This document shows, piece after piece, positions 8,359-14,853 of a DNA stretch of 25,785 bases (position 1 is its first letter; the number at the start of each line of letters is the position of its first letter). The notes under the pieces are model-generated. The model searched no databases and was not told the DNA's origin. It was given only the letters and a program-made list of their open reading frames with translations. Source of the DNA: Paramicrosporidium saccamoebae (taxonomy: Eukaryota > Rozellomycota); contig MTSL01000061.1 of assembly GCA_002794465.1 (NCBI GenBank), positions 1 through 25,785 of the forward strand, written 5' to 3'. A program made the translations under genes and the position numbers.

Positions 8359-8376
8359 CTCACCCAGGGTGGAAGG

Positions 8377-9250
8377 ATGAGCAGTGACGAGGATACCCCA
8401 AATGCCTTGGAGGAGGAGATATTTGGTTCTTCCACATCCTCAGACGTTGAAGAGACAGAGATGCCTAGTGAAAATAACAGTGACGAAGAAGCCTCTTCTA
8501 CCCGTAAAATGGCCTTGGCTTTGAAAACTAATATTTGCAGGACGGAGGTCTGGCTCCAAGAAGAAGAGTGTCAAAAGCGAGCTAGTCTCGGAACGCGTAC
8601 TGGAGGCGCGTCGTGATTTTGAAAAGGCACTGGGACGTGTCAAGTCGCAGGGAAACCGTCGACGTCCCCTTTACGACAGCGATCCGGTGGATTTGGACGA
8701 CATTGGCAGTGAGTTCCGGAGGCGGATGGAGAATGCAGCGATTTTAGACCAAGAGAGTGTGGAAGAGGGAAAGCCGGCCTTGGCTAAACACAAAATGCTT
8801 CCCGAGGTAGTCGAGATGCTCAACAAAAAACATATGCACGAAATTTTGCTGGATTGTGGGATATTAGGTGCAGTAAAGCTGTGGTTGGAGCCGCTACCAA
8901 ACAGGAGTTTGCCGGCCATTCATTTGCGGAAAACGCTTCTAGAGCTGCTACGAAACTTGCCCATTGAGACGGACCATTTGCGCGACAGTCAGGTGGGCCG
9001 TATTGTCATGTTCTTTGCCCGTCGTCCCCACGAATCACCCGATATTCAGCGTCTGGCCAAGGAATTAGTTGCTCGTTGGTCACGTCCGCTAATTGGCGAT
9101 CATAGTGTGGCAGACACGCCACGGGAGGCTCCGTCAATGCAGTCAGAGGCATTCAGGGAGGTGGTGGGTCGGTCCGAAGGGGGCCTGAGCGCACAACATC
9201 GGAAACTGGCGATGCGGATGCAGAAAAAGGCGAGATCCAAGAAGGTTTAA
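8377..9250 (+). CDS. IWS1: IWS1/Spn1 transcription elongation factor, two exons
   Basis: Exons 8377-8503 and 8541-9250 give 278 residues. The N-terminus is acidic and Ser-rich (SSDEDTPNALEEEIFGSS). It is followed by a basic linker and the TFIIS N-terminal-like (LW) domain: ILGAVKLWLEPLPNRSLPAI, LRKTLLELLRNLPIETDHL, GRIVMFFARRP and LVARWSRPL. Spn1/IWS1 binds Spt6 and RNA polymerase II during elongation and is linked to chromatin and mRNA export. The C-terminus is basic (MRMQKKARSKKV). AATAAA lies 5 nt past the stop (9255-9260). The length is shorter than yeast Spn1 (410), mainly through a reduced acidic arm. Confidence 0.95.
8504..8540 (+). other. IWS1 intron (37 nt)
   Basis: GTAAAA...TTTGCAG with an ACTAAT branch-like site 10 nt before the acceptor. 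Splicing joins SSTR to RRSGSKKK and keeps the frame into the LW domain. Unspliced, the frame hits a stop at 8616. Confidence 0.92.
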
Positions 9251-9254
9251 TATA

Positions 9255-9260
9255 AATAAA
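9255..9260 (+). terminator. Poly(A) signal of IWS1
   Basis: AATAAA five nucleotides downstream of the IWS1 stop codon and about 50 nt ahead of the next gene's TATA box. Confidence 0.5.
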
Positions 9261-9311
9261 AGCACAGACATTGAGTTGATGGGCGTGGATTTGGACATGG
9301 CACCAAAGCGG

Positions 9312-9318
9312 TATATAA
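9312..9318 (+). promoter_or_regulatory. TATA box of the Lys/Cys-rich secreted gene
   Basis: TATATAA located 26 nt before the ATG at 9345. This spacing would put transcription start almost at the start codon, so the 5' UTR may be only a few nucleotides. Confidence 0.55.
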
Positions 9319-9344
9319 GCACGGCTGTGCCATGACAGTGTAAG

Positions 9345-9914
9345 ATGAGACAAACGATCCTGTTCCCCGTATTTGCAACTGCTGTCTTTGGCACTCTGTT
9401 GGTTGCCAAACAACCAGATTCTGAACCGGCGGTGGCAGAGCAACGCCGTCACTTTTCGATCAGTCGTTCATCGTCATCCTACTCAGCCAGCTACTCCCGT
9501 TCCTATTCCTTTAGCGAATCTATGACTATGGAGCTTTGCGAGTTTGAACGTATCCCCGCTTGTCGTGTCAGTAAGCGTCCACCATGCAAAAAGCGCTGTG
9601 ATTTCAGTAAGCGAAGACATTGCAGCTTCAGCAAGAAGCCTTGCAGGAAGCCGTGCAAAAAGCCCTGTAAGAAGCCTTGCAAGAAACCCTGCAAGAAGCC
9701 TTGCAAAAAGCCCTGTGAAAAGAAACGCCATCCGATTAAACCTTGCGCGACAAAGAAGAGTCCATGCGGGATCAAAAAGTTCAAGTGCGGTTCTAAGAAG
9801 GGATGCCATAAAAACAATAAGAAGCATCAAAAACAAAATCACAAGCAGAACCGCAAGCATCAGGACAAGAAACGCCATGGTAGAAAGGGAACTTACAGCG
9901 AGTGGGGACTATAA
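9345..9914 (+). CDS. Secreted Lys/Cys-rich protein with KKPC repeats (C-x-F-E-R-I-P family)
   Basis: A 189-residue protein. Residues 1-21 (MRQTILFPVFATAVFGTLLV) form a likely signal peptide. Then come a Ser/Tyr-rich segment (SSSSYSASYSRSYSFSES, 42-59), the motif ELCEFERIP (63-71), Cys/Lys-rich sequence, seven K-[KR]-P-C units (97-124) and a His/Lys/Gln-rich tail. The Ser/Tyr-rich stretch followed by C-x-FERIP and a Cys/Lys/Pro tail is also seen in the partial gene at the right edge (25409-25785). The regular Cys spacing suggests metal binding or disulfide cross-linking in an extracellular structure (spore or cell wall, extrusion apparatus), which is inference. The KPC array superficially recalls metallothionein or keratin-associated proteins, but I see no true match. 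Confidence 0.85.
   Translation: MRQTILFPVFATAVFGTLLVAKQPDSEPAVAEQRRHFSISRSSSSYSASYSRSYSFSESMTMELCEFERIPACRVSKRPPCKKRCDFSKRRHCSFSKKPCRKPCKKPCKKPCKKPCKKPCKKPCEKKRHPIKPCATKKSPCGIKKFKCGSKKGCHKNNKKHQKQNHKQNRKHQDKKRHGRKGTYSEWGL
9633..9716 (+). repeat. Seven tandem 12-nt units coding K-[KR]-P-C
   Basis: Units of the form AAGAAGCCTTGC begin at 9633, 9645, 9657, 9669, 9681, 9693 and 9705. Differences are mostly at third positions (CCT/CCG/CCC, TGC/TGT, AAG/AAA); the only amino-acid change is R for K in unit 2. Synonymous drift with a fixed protein pattern points to selection on the repeat peptide. Confidence 0.9.
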
Positions 9915-9996
9915 ATATCTAATCATTGCCATCTGATAGCCCAATTAGTAAAATTCAAGTGATCTTTACCAAGGATGTGTTTAATGATCTCGATGG

Positions 9997-10003
9997 TATA
10001 AAT
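9997..10003 (+). promoter_or_regulatory. TATA box of the Arg/Ser-rich secreted gene
   Basis: TATAAAT 27 nt upstream of the ATG at 10031, nearly the same spacing as in the gene at 9345. It favours 10031 over the upstream in-frame Met at 9926 as start, because the element lies inside the longer ORF. Confidence 0.5.
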
Positions 10004-10030
10004 GTAAGCAAAGCTGCATCCAACCACACA

Positions 10031-10579
10031 ATGCGGACTGCACTGTTTGGACTTGCTGCATTGTCCGCTTTCAGCTTTACCACGGCAGTGCTTTCCCACG
10101 ACTCTGCGGTGATTCCCTTTGAAGGACGACCCCGTCATCCTCCACGTCGGAAATGTCCCGAACAGTTCTTTAAAAAGGAAGAGAACAAGAAGCGACGAAC
10201 ACGAGTTAGCATTGACCAGATGTGGACTTCTTCCACCTCCTCCTCCACCATTAAGCAATCTGTGATGCGACGTCGTAGACACGCCAGTTGCTCAGACGAG
10301 GAACGCAAACGGATGAGGCGGCGAAGACAAAGCTGTTCAAGGAGCGTGTCTAGGGACCCTAAGCGTAGACGACGTTGTCACAAAAAGCGTGATCCTTGCA
10401 AAAAAAGAGGCCACAAGAAGCATCGTCGCCCTCATCGTCGTAATCGCCGATCCTCCACTTTCTCCTCCTCCAGTTCCTCATCCTCCAGCTCCTCATCCTC
10501 CGACTCTTCTTCATCTCGTCACCGTAACCGTCGTCACAATAGGCAAAGCAGAAGACGCAATTCTCGCTATTCTTTCTAA
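10031..10579 (+). CDS. Secreted Arg/Ser-rich protein, W-T-[TS]-S motif family
   Basis: A 182-residue protein from the Met at 10031, chosen because a signal peptide starts there (MRTALFGLAALSAFSFTTAV) and a TATA box precedes it. Residues 45-77 (EQFFKKEENKKRRTRVSIDQ, then MWTSSTSSSTIKQ) align with the gene at 740(-): both read [YF]FKK..NK[RK][KR]RT..., I[ED]Q.WT[TS]STS[GS]STI. The rest is Arg-rich with SR-like pieces (SCSRSVSRD), a Cys/Lys/His block and a 13-Ser run (about 146-163). The charge is protamine-like. A secretion signal on an Arg/SR-rich chain might mean a matrix protein or a nucleus-directed effector; neither can be shown here. AATAAA follows at 10596. Confidence 0.82.
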   Translation: MRTALFGLAALSAFSFTTAVLSHDSAVIPFEGRPRHPPRRKCPEQFFKKEENKKRRTRVSIDQMWTSSTSSSTIKQSVMRRRRHASCSDEERKRMRRRRQSCSRSVSRDPKRRRRCHKKRDPCKKRGHKKHRRPHRRNRRSSTFSSSSSSSSSSSSSDSSSSRHRNRRHNRQSRRRNSRYSF

Positions 10580-10595
10580 GTCCAATGCATTAGCC

Positions 10596-10601
10596 AATAA
10601 A
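10596..10601 (+). terminator. Poly(A) signal of the Arg/Ser-rich gene
   Basis: AATAAA 16 nt past the stop at 10579. Confidence 0.45.
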
Positions 10602-10735
10602 GTTGCTCAATTTTTGTACTCACCTGGAGAACTACTAAAAATAGAACATTACCTAATGATTGGTGCTTTATAGTCTGTCGAGTAACTATTTAGGGAACGT
10701 ATCCAGCGGAGACAGTCACGGAGACGACACAACGA

Positions 10736-12100
10736 ATGATGATGCACAAGGCTTTTCTGATCACTGCTACACTGCTCAGTGCTGCTGTTCAGGCCATAAA
10801 TGTTGATCCGGAGATGGAAGACATGCCGATGCCGCATGCCGACTACCCTGTTGAACACAACGATAAGATCCTGGCGTTGGTTGGAAAGTTGACTCGTAAA
10901 CAGGAGCGTAAGCAACGGAATATCGGACAGAGACATGTCTCGGAGCAACGGAATATCGGACAAAGACATGTCCCGGAACAACGGAATATCGGACAGAGAC
11001 ATGGCTCGGAGCAACAGGATCTCGGACAGAGACATGTCTCGGAGCCAAAGTTTAGAAAGGTCAAGATTCCGAGCGAAGAAGAAGGAAAACGATTCCTCCG
11101 CAAGTACTGCAAGCGAGGAAAGTGTACCTTTCCCAAAAAGATGCGAATCAACAACAAGCGCAAGGCCAAGAAGACAAAGAGGCGCAGCAAACGCAACAAG
11201 ATTAACAAGAGGCGTTTGACAGCTTCCGAGATTGAAGGAGTGCTTGCTGTGCAAAAGGTTGCTGACCGCACTCGTGGAAAGATTGGTCGCAATGATCGTC
11301 ATATTAAAGATGAGGACAATTCCATCATGCATCCATGGGACAATGAGAAGCCAAGAAAGATCAAAGCACGCAAGGGAAAGAAGGTTCGAAAGGCTTCGGC
11401 TGATAAAGAAGAACCAATTATGCACCCATGGAGCGGTGATGAGCACAAAGAGCGCGTCGAAGAACAGATTGTTGTAGTTAGAAGAAAACCAGGCAAGGAC
11501 AAGAAGCATCCCCGTTTTGAAGTGAACCAAATCAACTTGCACGTGGATGTGAATGTGAAGCAACAACAAGCCCAGAAGGAAAAACAAGGTATTGTGCAAG
11601 TCGGCAAGATTAACCATAAACATGGCAAACACCACAAACATCATGGAAGGAAGAATATCAAGGGTCGCTCAGCAAAGCGTGGGATCGTTCTCGCATCTGT
11701 AAGACAGCCAACAGAACGAGTCCCCCTGCGTCATCATCAACGACCGGAAAAGCAGAAACCCGAACCCGGTTACGATGAGCCCAAAAGCAAGCGTTCTTTC
11801 CTCAAAGACTTGAAACGCCGGGTTAAGAGAGGCTGTCGGAAGATGAAGAAGAAGCTGGGGATGATGCGTGATCGTTTCGAAGAAGAGCCGACCATCAATC
11901 AACTAGCCATGGTACTAGCATTGGCAGCCATCATCACAATGCAGGCAATGGTGCTGAGCAAGTTCCTGGGCATGTTTGATGGGTACACTCCAGTTCCCCA
12001 CAACAACGACGATGACGACGATATGACAGAGATTTTGGAAAAGGGTACGGCGAGAAAAACAACGAGCCACACAGAGCGCATGGTTCAAGAAAAATTTTAG
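10736..12100 (+). CDS. Secreted/membrane Lys-rich repeat protein, unknown family
   Basis: A 454-residue protein; Met1, Met2 or Met3 could start it. The signal peptide (to about residue 20, MMMHKAFLITATLLSAAVQA) is followed by an acidic Met/Asp segment and four 11-residue repeats (QRNIGQRHVSE-type, 60-103). Then come a very basic region with FLRKYCKRGKCTFPKK, two IMHPW motifs (about 200 and 225), a His/Lys stretch (HKHGKHHKHHGRK), and a Cys/Lys block. Near the C-terminus is a hydrophobic helix (LAMVLALAAIITMQAMVLSKF, about 390-410), followed by a poly-Asp tail (NNDDDDDM). It lacks the W-T-S-S and FERIP motifs but shares signal peptide, extreme basicity and location with its two upstream neighbours. 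The helix could anchor it in a membrane. No known family is recognised. Confidence 0.8.
   Translation: MMMHKAFLITATLLSAAVQAINVDPEMEDMPMPHADYPVEHNDKILALVGKLTRKQERKQRNIGQRHVSEQRNIGQRHVPEQRNIGQRHGSEQQDLGQRHVSEPKFRKVKIPSEEEGKRFLRKYCKRGKCTFPKKMRINNKRKAKKTKRRSKRNKINKRRLTASEIEGVLAVQKVADRTRGKIGRNDRHIKDEDNSIMHPWDNEKPRKIKARKGKKVRKASADKEEPIMHPWSGDEHKERVEEQIVVVRRKPGKDKKHPRFEVNQINLHVDVNVKQQQAQKEKQGIVQVGKINHKHGKHHKHHGRKNIKGRSAKRGIVLASVRQPTERVPLRHHQRPEKQKPEPGYDEPKSKRSFLKDLKRRVKRGCRKMKKKLGMMRDRFEEEPTINQLAMVLALAAIITMQAMVLSKFLGMFDGYTPVPHNNDDDDDMTEILEKGTARKTTSHTERMVQEKF
10913..11044 (+). repeat. Four tandem 33-nt units in the Lys-rich gene
   Basis: Units start at 10913, 10946, 10979 and 11012. Each encodes an 11-residue peptide of the type QRNIGQRHVSE; the fourth reads QQDLGQRHVSE. 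DNA identity is high, especially among units 1-3, so the expansion looks recent. The array has no stop in other frames. Confidence 0.92.
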
Positions 12101-12134
12101 AATTTGAAGACTTAGAGTCCAAAAAAAATAACGG

Positions 12135-12140
12135 AATAAA
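12135..12140 (+). terminator. Poly(A) signal of the Lys-rich repeat gene
   Basis: AATAAA 35 nt after the stop at 12100. TTTATT motifs at 12175-12180 and 12196-12201 would serve the convergent minus-strand gene at 12244. Confidence 0.45.
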
Positions 12141-12243
12141 TTGTTGTTGACCTGAATTTTGCGTGGCAAGGCGTTTTATTCAAACACATCGTATATTTAT
12201 TACTGATGGGATATACTTGTATAGCAGAATCTACTTACTCAAC

Positions 12244-14028
12244 CTAATTACGAGGAAACATGTCATCAAATATACCCAACGAGATGTTAGACGGACCCTT
12301 CTTTTTGGGGGCCGCCAGAGTTGCCTCGGGAGTCATTCTTCCCAAGGAACGTGAGCCACTGCCTACTGGTGCCAGGTGTCCTCTGCTTAGCTCGGTACTG
12401 TGTGGACGGGTTGGCGGATCCCAAAGTGACTCGTTGGAATCTTGAGATCCGTCAGTGCCCATGAACCAACGCCACTGTTCACTGGAGCCCTCCGTTGGCA
12501 GACGTAATAGAGGCGGAATAACAGAGGCCCGTCTTCGTTGAGCTGCACTCACAAAGGCTGCATGATAGCCCGGTGCGGGAGTGACCGTGTCCTCATCCTC
12601 CTCCAACATTGGATCGAGGGCAAATTGACGAAGGAGGGAGGAAGAAGAGACTGAGGCAGAAGCACTTTGATAGGTGCTATGCCGCCGTGTAAACCCAGGT
12701 GGTGGCGTCAAGTCGCCGTCATGAAGTTTCTGCGTAGTAGCATCCATCTGTGGTGAGGGACATGCTTGATTACTTGTAGGAATGTCGGTCGGTACAGCAA
12801 AGTAGCGCAACAGTTTCGACTGCTCCAGACCACCGCCAAGTTGTTCCACAGGACTGGAATTGTGAAGACGCCGAGAGAGCTTTGATTCGATGACAACATG
12901 CTCTTGCTGCGGCTCTGGCTCTGGCGTTTCGTAAGGCGAATGGGCCGAAGTGAACAAGGACATGCTGCGGACCCAGTCAGCTCTTTTGCGATTCAATTCA
13001 CCCTCTGATTCTTCTGCAGAGACTGGCGTCCATTCGCGATCCTGCTCAATTTGATCCGCATTGTCAATGGAGGAGTGTTGGGAAGAGCATTCGGCATCAT
13101 CCGGTGAGCTGAATTGGGGAACAATGCAGACATTCATGGGAACCGGCGAGGCAATTTCTTCATCCTCCACTGGTTTAACGTAAACTTTTTCACATGGTTT
13201 CTCTACAACAGCCCTAGGCCGTGTCGCCTCGGGGACGGGACTCGGAGTGTCTGACGGCGCATGAGAGGGCGGTGGAGTATGCAGGGATACCATGGAATGC
13301 CGTTTCCTAAAGTCTACTTGTTTCGCTACCGCGCTGACTACTGCGTTGGGCTTCATTACTGACTTTCTTCTTCCCTTTCCTCCACCCAACGGTGAGCCAA
13401 GCTCAGATTTCCCCCGGATAGCAGCAATGGCCTCATCTTCTGTGCCGAGAAAGTCCAAGTTGGAGCCGCTCGCTCCCACAAAGGATGCAAAGCGCCGCCT
13501 AGGCTGGAGGGGCATGTCGAAGAGGTGATAGCGCGCATGATTGTTCAGGTAGCGAAGACCTGGAATCGTAAAAAGGAACGAAAACGTAATAGGTTCGCTC
13601 ACAGCCGCCTCTCGAACAGAAAGATAGACTTTCCAAGAAAGAACTATAATGCCCACCCCAAAGACGAGGGAGCCAAGAATCATCATGGTGGTATACACAG
13701 AGTAGGTGAGCGTATCAATAACTTCGGCGCTGCTTGCTGGTCGCACAATAGGTTCCAGCAGCGTCCGGACAGCTATTCTACTCAGCATATCGGCCAACAG
13801 GGCTGCCTCAGGGCCTTCGTCTGGAAAGTTTAGATACAGATAGTCGCCCCTTCGTTCCTTCTGTTGCGTCTCTCCTTCTGGCTCTTTGGTGGGGAGGTCG
13901 GCAGCAGGCGGAGCTGCGGTAGGAGTTGTCGGTACGGATGCAAGGCCCCCGAGTGGAAGCAAAAGAGCCGTTATTATATAGAAGAGTAGGAGAGCTCGAG
14001 CAGTGAGAAAGGGCGAGATGCCGGTCAT
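12244..14028 (-). CDS. Type I membrane protein with long disordered tail, unknown
   Basis: A 594-residue protein from the Met at 14028. The frame stays open up to 14370, but that upstream part has no signal or compositional continuity. The N-terminal hydrophobic run (LLLFYIITALLLPLGGLA, 13-30) is a probable signal peptide. A Pro/Thr-rich linker and a short lumenal domain follow, then a strong transmembrane helix (about 112-135, MMILGSLVFGVGIIVLSW). After it come FTIPGLRYLNNHARYHLF and about 400 residues of Ser/Pro/Glu-rich, probably disordered cytosolic sequence with possible phosphorylation sites (RRKSV, RRRASV, TRRHSTY). I do not recognise a family; a cell-surface sensor or adaptor is one possibility. 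It converges with the Lys-rich gene with 143 nt between stops. Confidence 0.75.
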   Translation of the reverse strand: MTGISPFLTARALLLFYIITALLLPLGGLASVPTTPTAAPPAADLPTKEPEGETQQKERRGDYLYLNFPDEGPEAALLADMLSRIAVRTLLEPIVRPASSAEVIDTLTYSVYTTMMILGSLVFGVGIIVLSWKVYLSVREAAVSEPITFSFLFTIPGLRYLNNHARYHLFDMPLQPRRRFASFVGASGSNLDFLGTEDEAIAAIRGKSELGSPLGGGKGRRKSVMKPNAVVSAVAKQVDFRKRHSMVSLHTPPPSHAPSDTPSPVPEATRPRAVVEKPCEKVYVKPVEDEEIASPVPMNVCIVPQFSSPDDAECSSQHSSIDNADQIEQDREWTPVSAEESEGELNRKRADWVRSMSLFTSAHSPYETPEPEPQQEHVVIESKLSRRLHNSSPVEQLGGGLEQSKLLRYFAVPTDIPTSNQACPSPQMDATTQKLHDGDLTPPPGFTRRHSTYQSASASVSSSSLLRQFALDPMLEEDEDTVTPAPGYHAAFVSAAQRRRASVIPPLLRLPTEGSSEQWRWFMGTDGSQDSNESLWDPPTRPHSTELSRGHLAPVGSGSRSLGRMTPEATLAAPKKKGPSNISLGIFDDMFPRN

Positions 14029-14520
14029 ATTCGTTCTGTACCCGACAGAGTGGTTTGGGAGAATAGATAAAGATACTTCCGTTCCACGGAAGAATTTCTT
14101 TTCGAGATTAAGACCCCCCGTCGCTCTTTCCGGAAGAAATAGACCAATAGACGACTTGTTTATTGGCCCACTCAGATTTGTATCTCTATGACATAATGGG
14201 CATTTATCTTTTGTAAAGTAATCTACGCTATCCGTCGGCGCCCCCAATTGGGATATATACCCCATCCTGCGTGTTGAGAGTGGGCATTTGTAGATGGCAA
14301 ATATTGTCTTGGAGCAACTTTGACTCCAATCTGACATTTCTGCAATATAATCCATACTGGATGTATACAATACCCTTCATATTTGATATACATGCCAGAT
14401 AAACTATAGGGTGCATTTAGAAATGACCTCAATAAGCTTGTTATTCAACGCTTTGCGCCGATTGGTCAGCGGCTCGCGCTATTGTACCCACCGGGCACCT
14501 CCTCACCATCTCCGTCTACA
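14029..14520. other. Intergenic, divergent region upstream of two unknown genes
   Basis: 492 nt with AT-rich patches, including TATATA near 14253-14258 and GATATAC near 14385. The minus-strand frame remains open to 14370, but I treat it as non-coding. No RNA gene is seen. Confidence 0.4.
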
Positions 14521-14837
14521 ATGGGTCTTGTCCGTAACCTTGCCGTCGCGGCTTTCTTTGCTGGTGCCTACGTCTCTAACCCCGATGAGCACTCATTCCG
14601 TCGCTACGTCGACGATGAAATGAAAAAGTACTTTGTTGGTCTTGTCATTTATTTATGTGTAGAGATGGGTCGACATGGTTGGAACGACAAGTAATTTCCC
14701 ATCTGGCAGCCAACATGTATCGTCGACACGATTACTACTTTTTCTCACTGGTGCGCATGCCAGAGGACAGACTGACCTTTGTGGGCTTGTTTGGAAACTG
14801 GTTCCGCGTCCCCGCGCCGGTTCCGAAACAAGAATAA
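14521..14837 (+). CDS. Small DUF4359-like protein, two exons
   Basis: Proposed exons 14521-14627 and 14663-14837 give 93 residues. The N-terminus is a hydrophobic helix (LVRNLAVAAFFAGAYVS), followed by NPDEHSFRRYVDDEM, RRHDYYFFSLVRM and FVGLFGNWFRVP. The order hydrophobic start, N-P-x-x-x-x-[FY], then Y-x-x-F-S and G-[IL]-x-G-N-[FW] resembles my recollection of DUF4359, small membrane-anchored proteins of unknown role. This is a weak family call. Without splicing both halves are short ORFs in different frames. The stop TAA overlaps AATAAA (14833-14838), 16 nt before the end of the convergent TFIIF-beta gene. Confidence 0.65.
14628..14662 (+). other. Intron in the DUF4359-like gene (35 nt)
   Basis: GTACTT...GTGTAG. 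It joins DDEMKK to DGSTWLERQV with the frame kept. The donor is weaker than GTAAGN and no clear branch site is seen, but uS11 also uses GTACCA. Confidence 0.65.
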
Positions 14838-14853
14838 ATACAAGTTTGCTTTG

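Noticed and set aside
9633-9716. Metallothionein or CRISPR-like array
   Set aside because: The repeat is 12 nt, coding and without spacers, so it is not CRISPR; the Cys pattern KKPC differs from the CxC/CxxC of metallothioneins and comes after a signal peptide.
9483-9878. 131-residue hydrophobic minus-strand ORF with repeats
   Set aside because: Mirror image of the KKPC repeat gene; its apparent membrane helices are an artefact of AAG/AAA codons on the other strand.
10649-11644. 331-residue hydrophobic minus-strand ORF
   Set aside because: Antisense of the Lys-rich repeat gene; Lys/Arg codons read backwards give Leu/Phe/Ser, which makes it look like a membrane protein. The plus frame has a signal peptide and coherent repeats.
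14029-14370. N-terminal extension of the type I membrane protein
   Set aside because: The frame is open, but the segment would bury the signal peptide, and its composition differs from the protein; the zinc-finger-like KCPLCHRD alone is not convincing.
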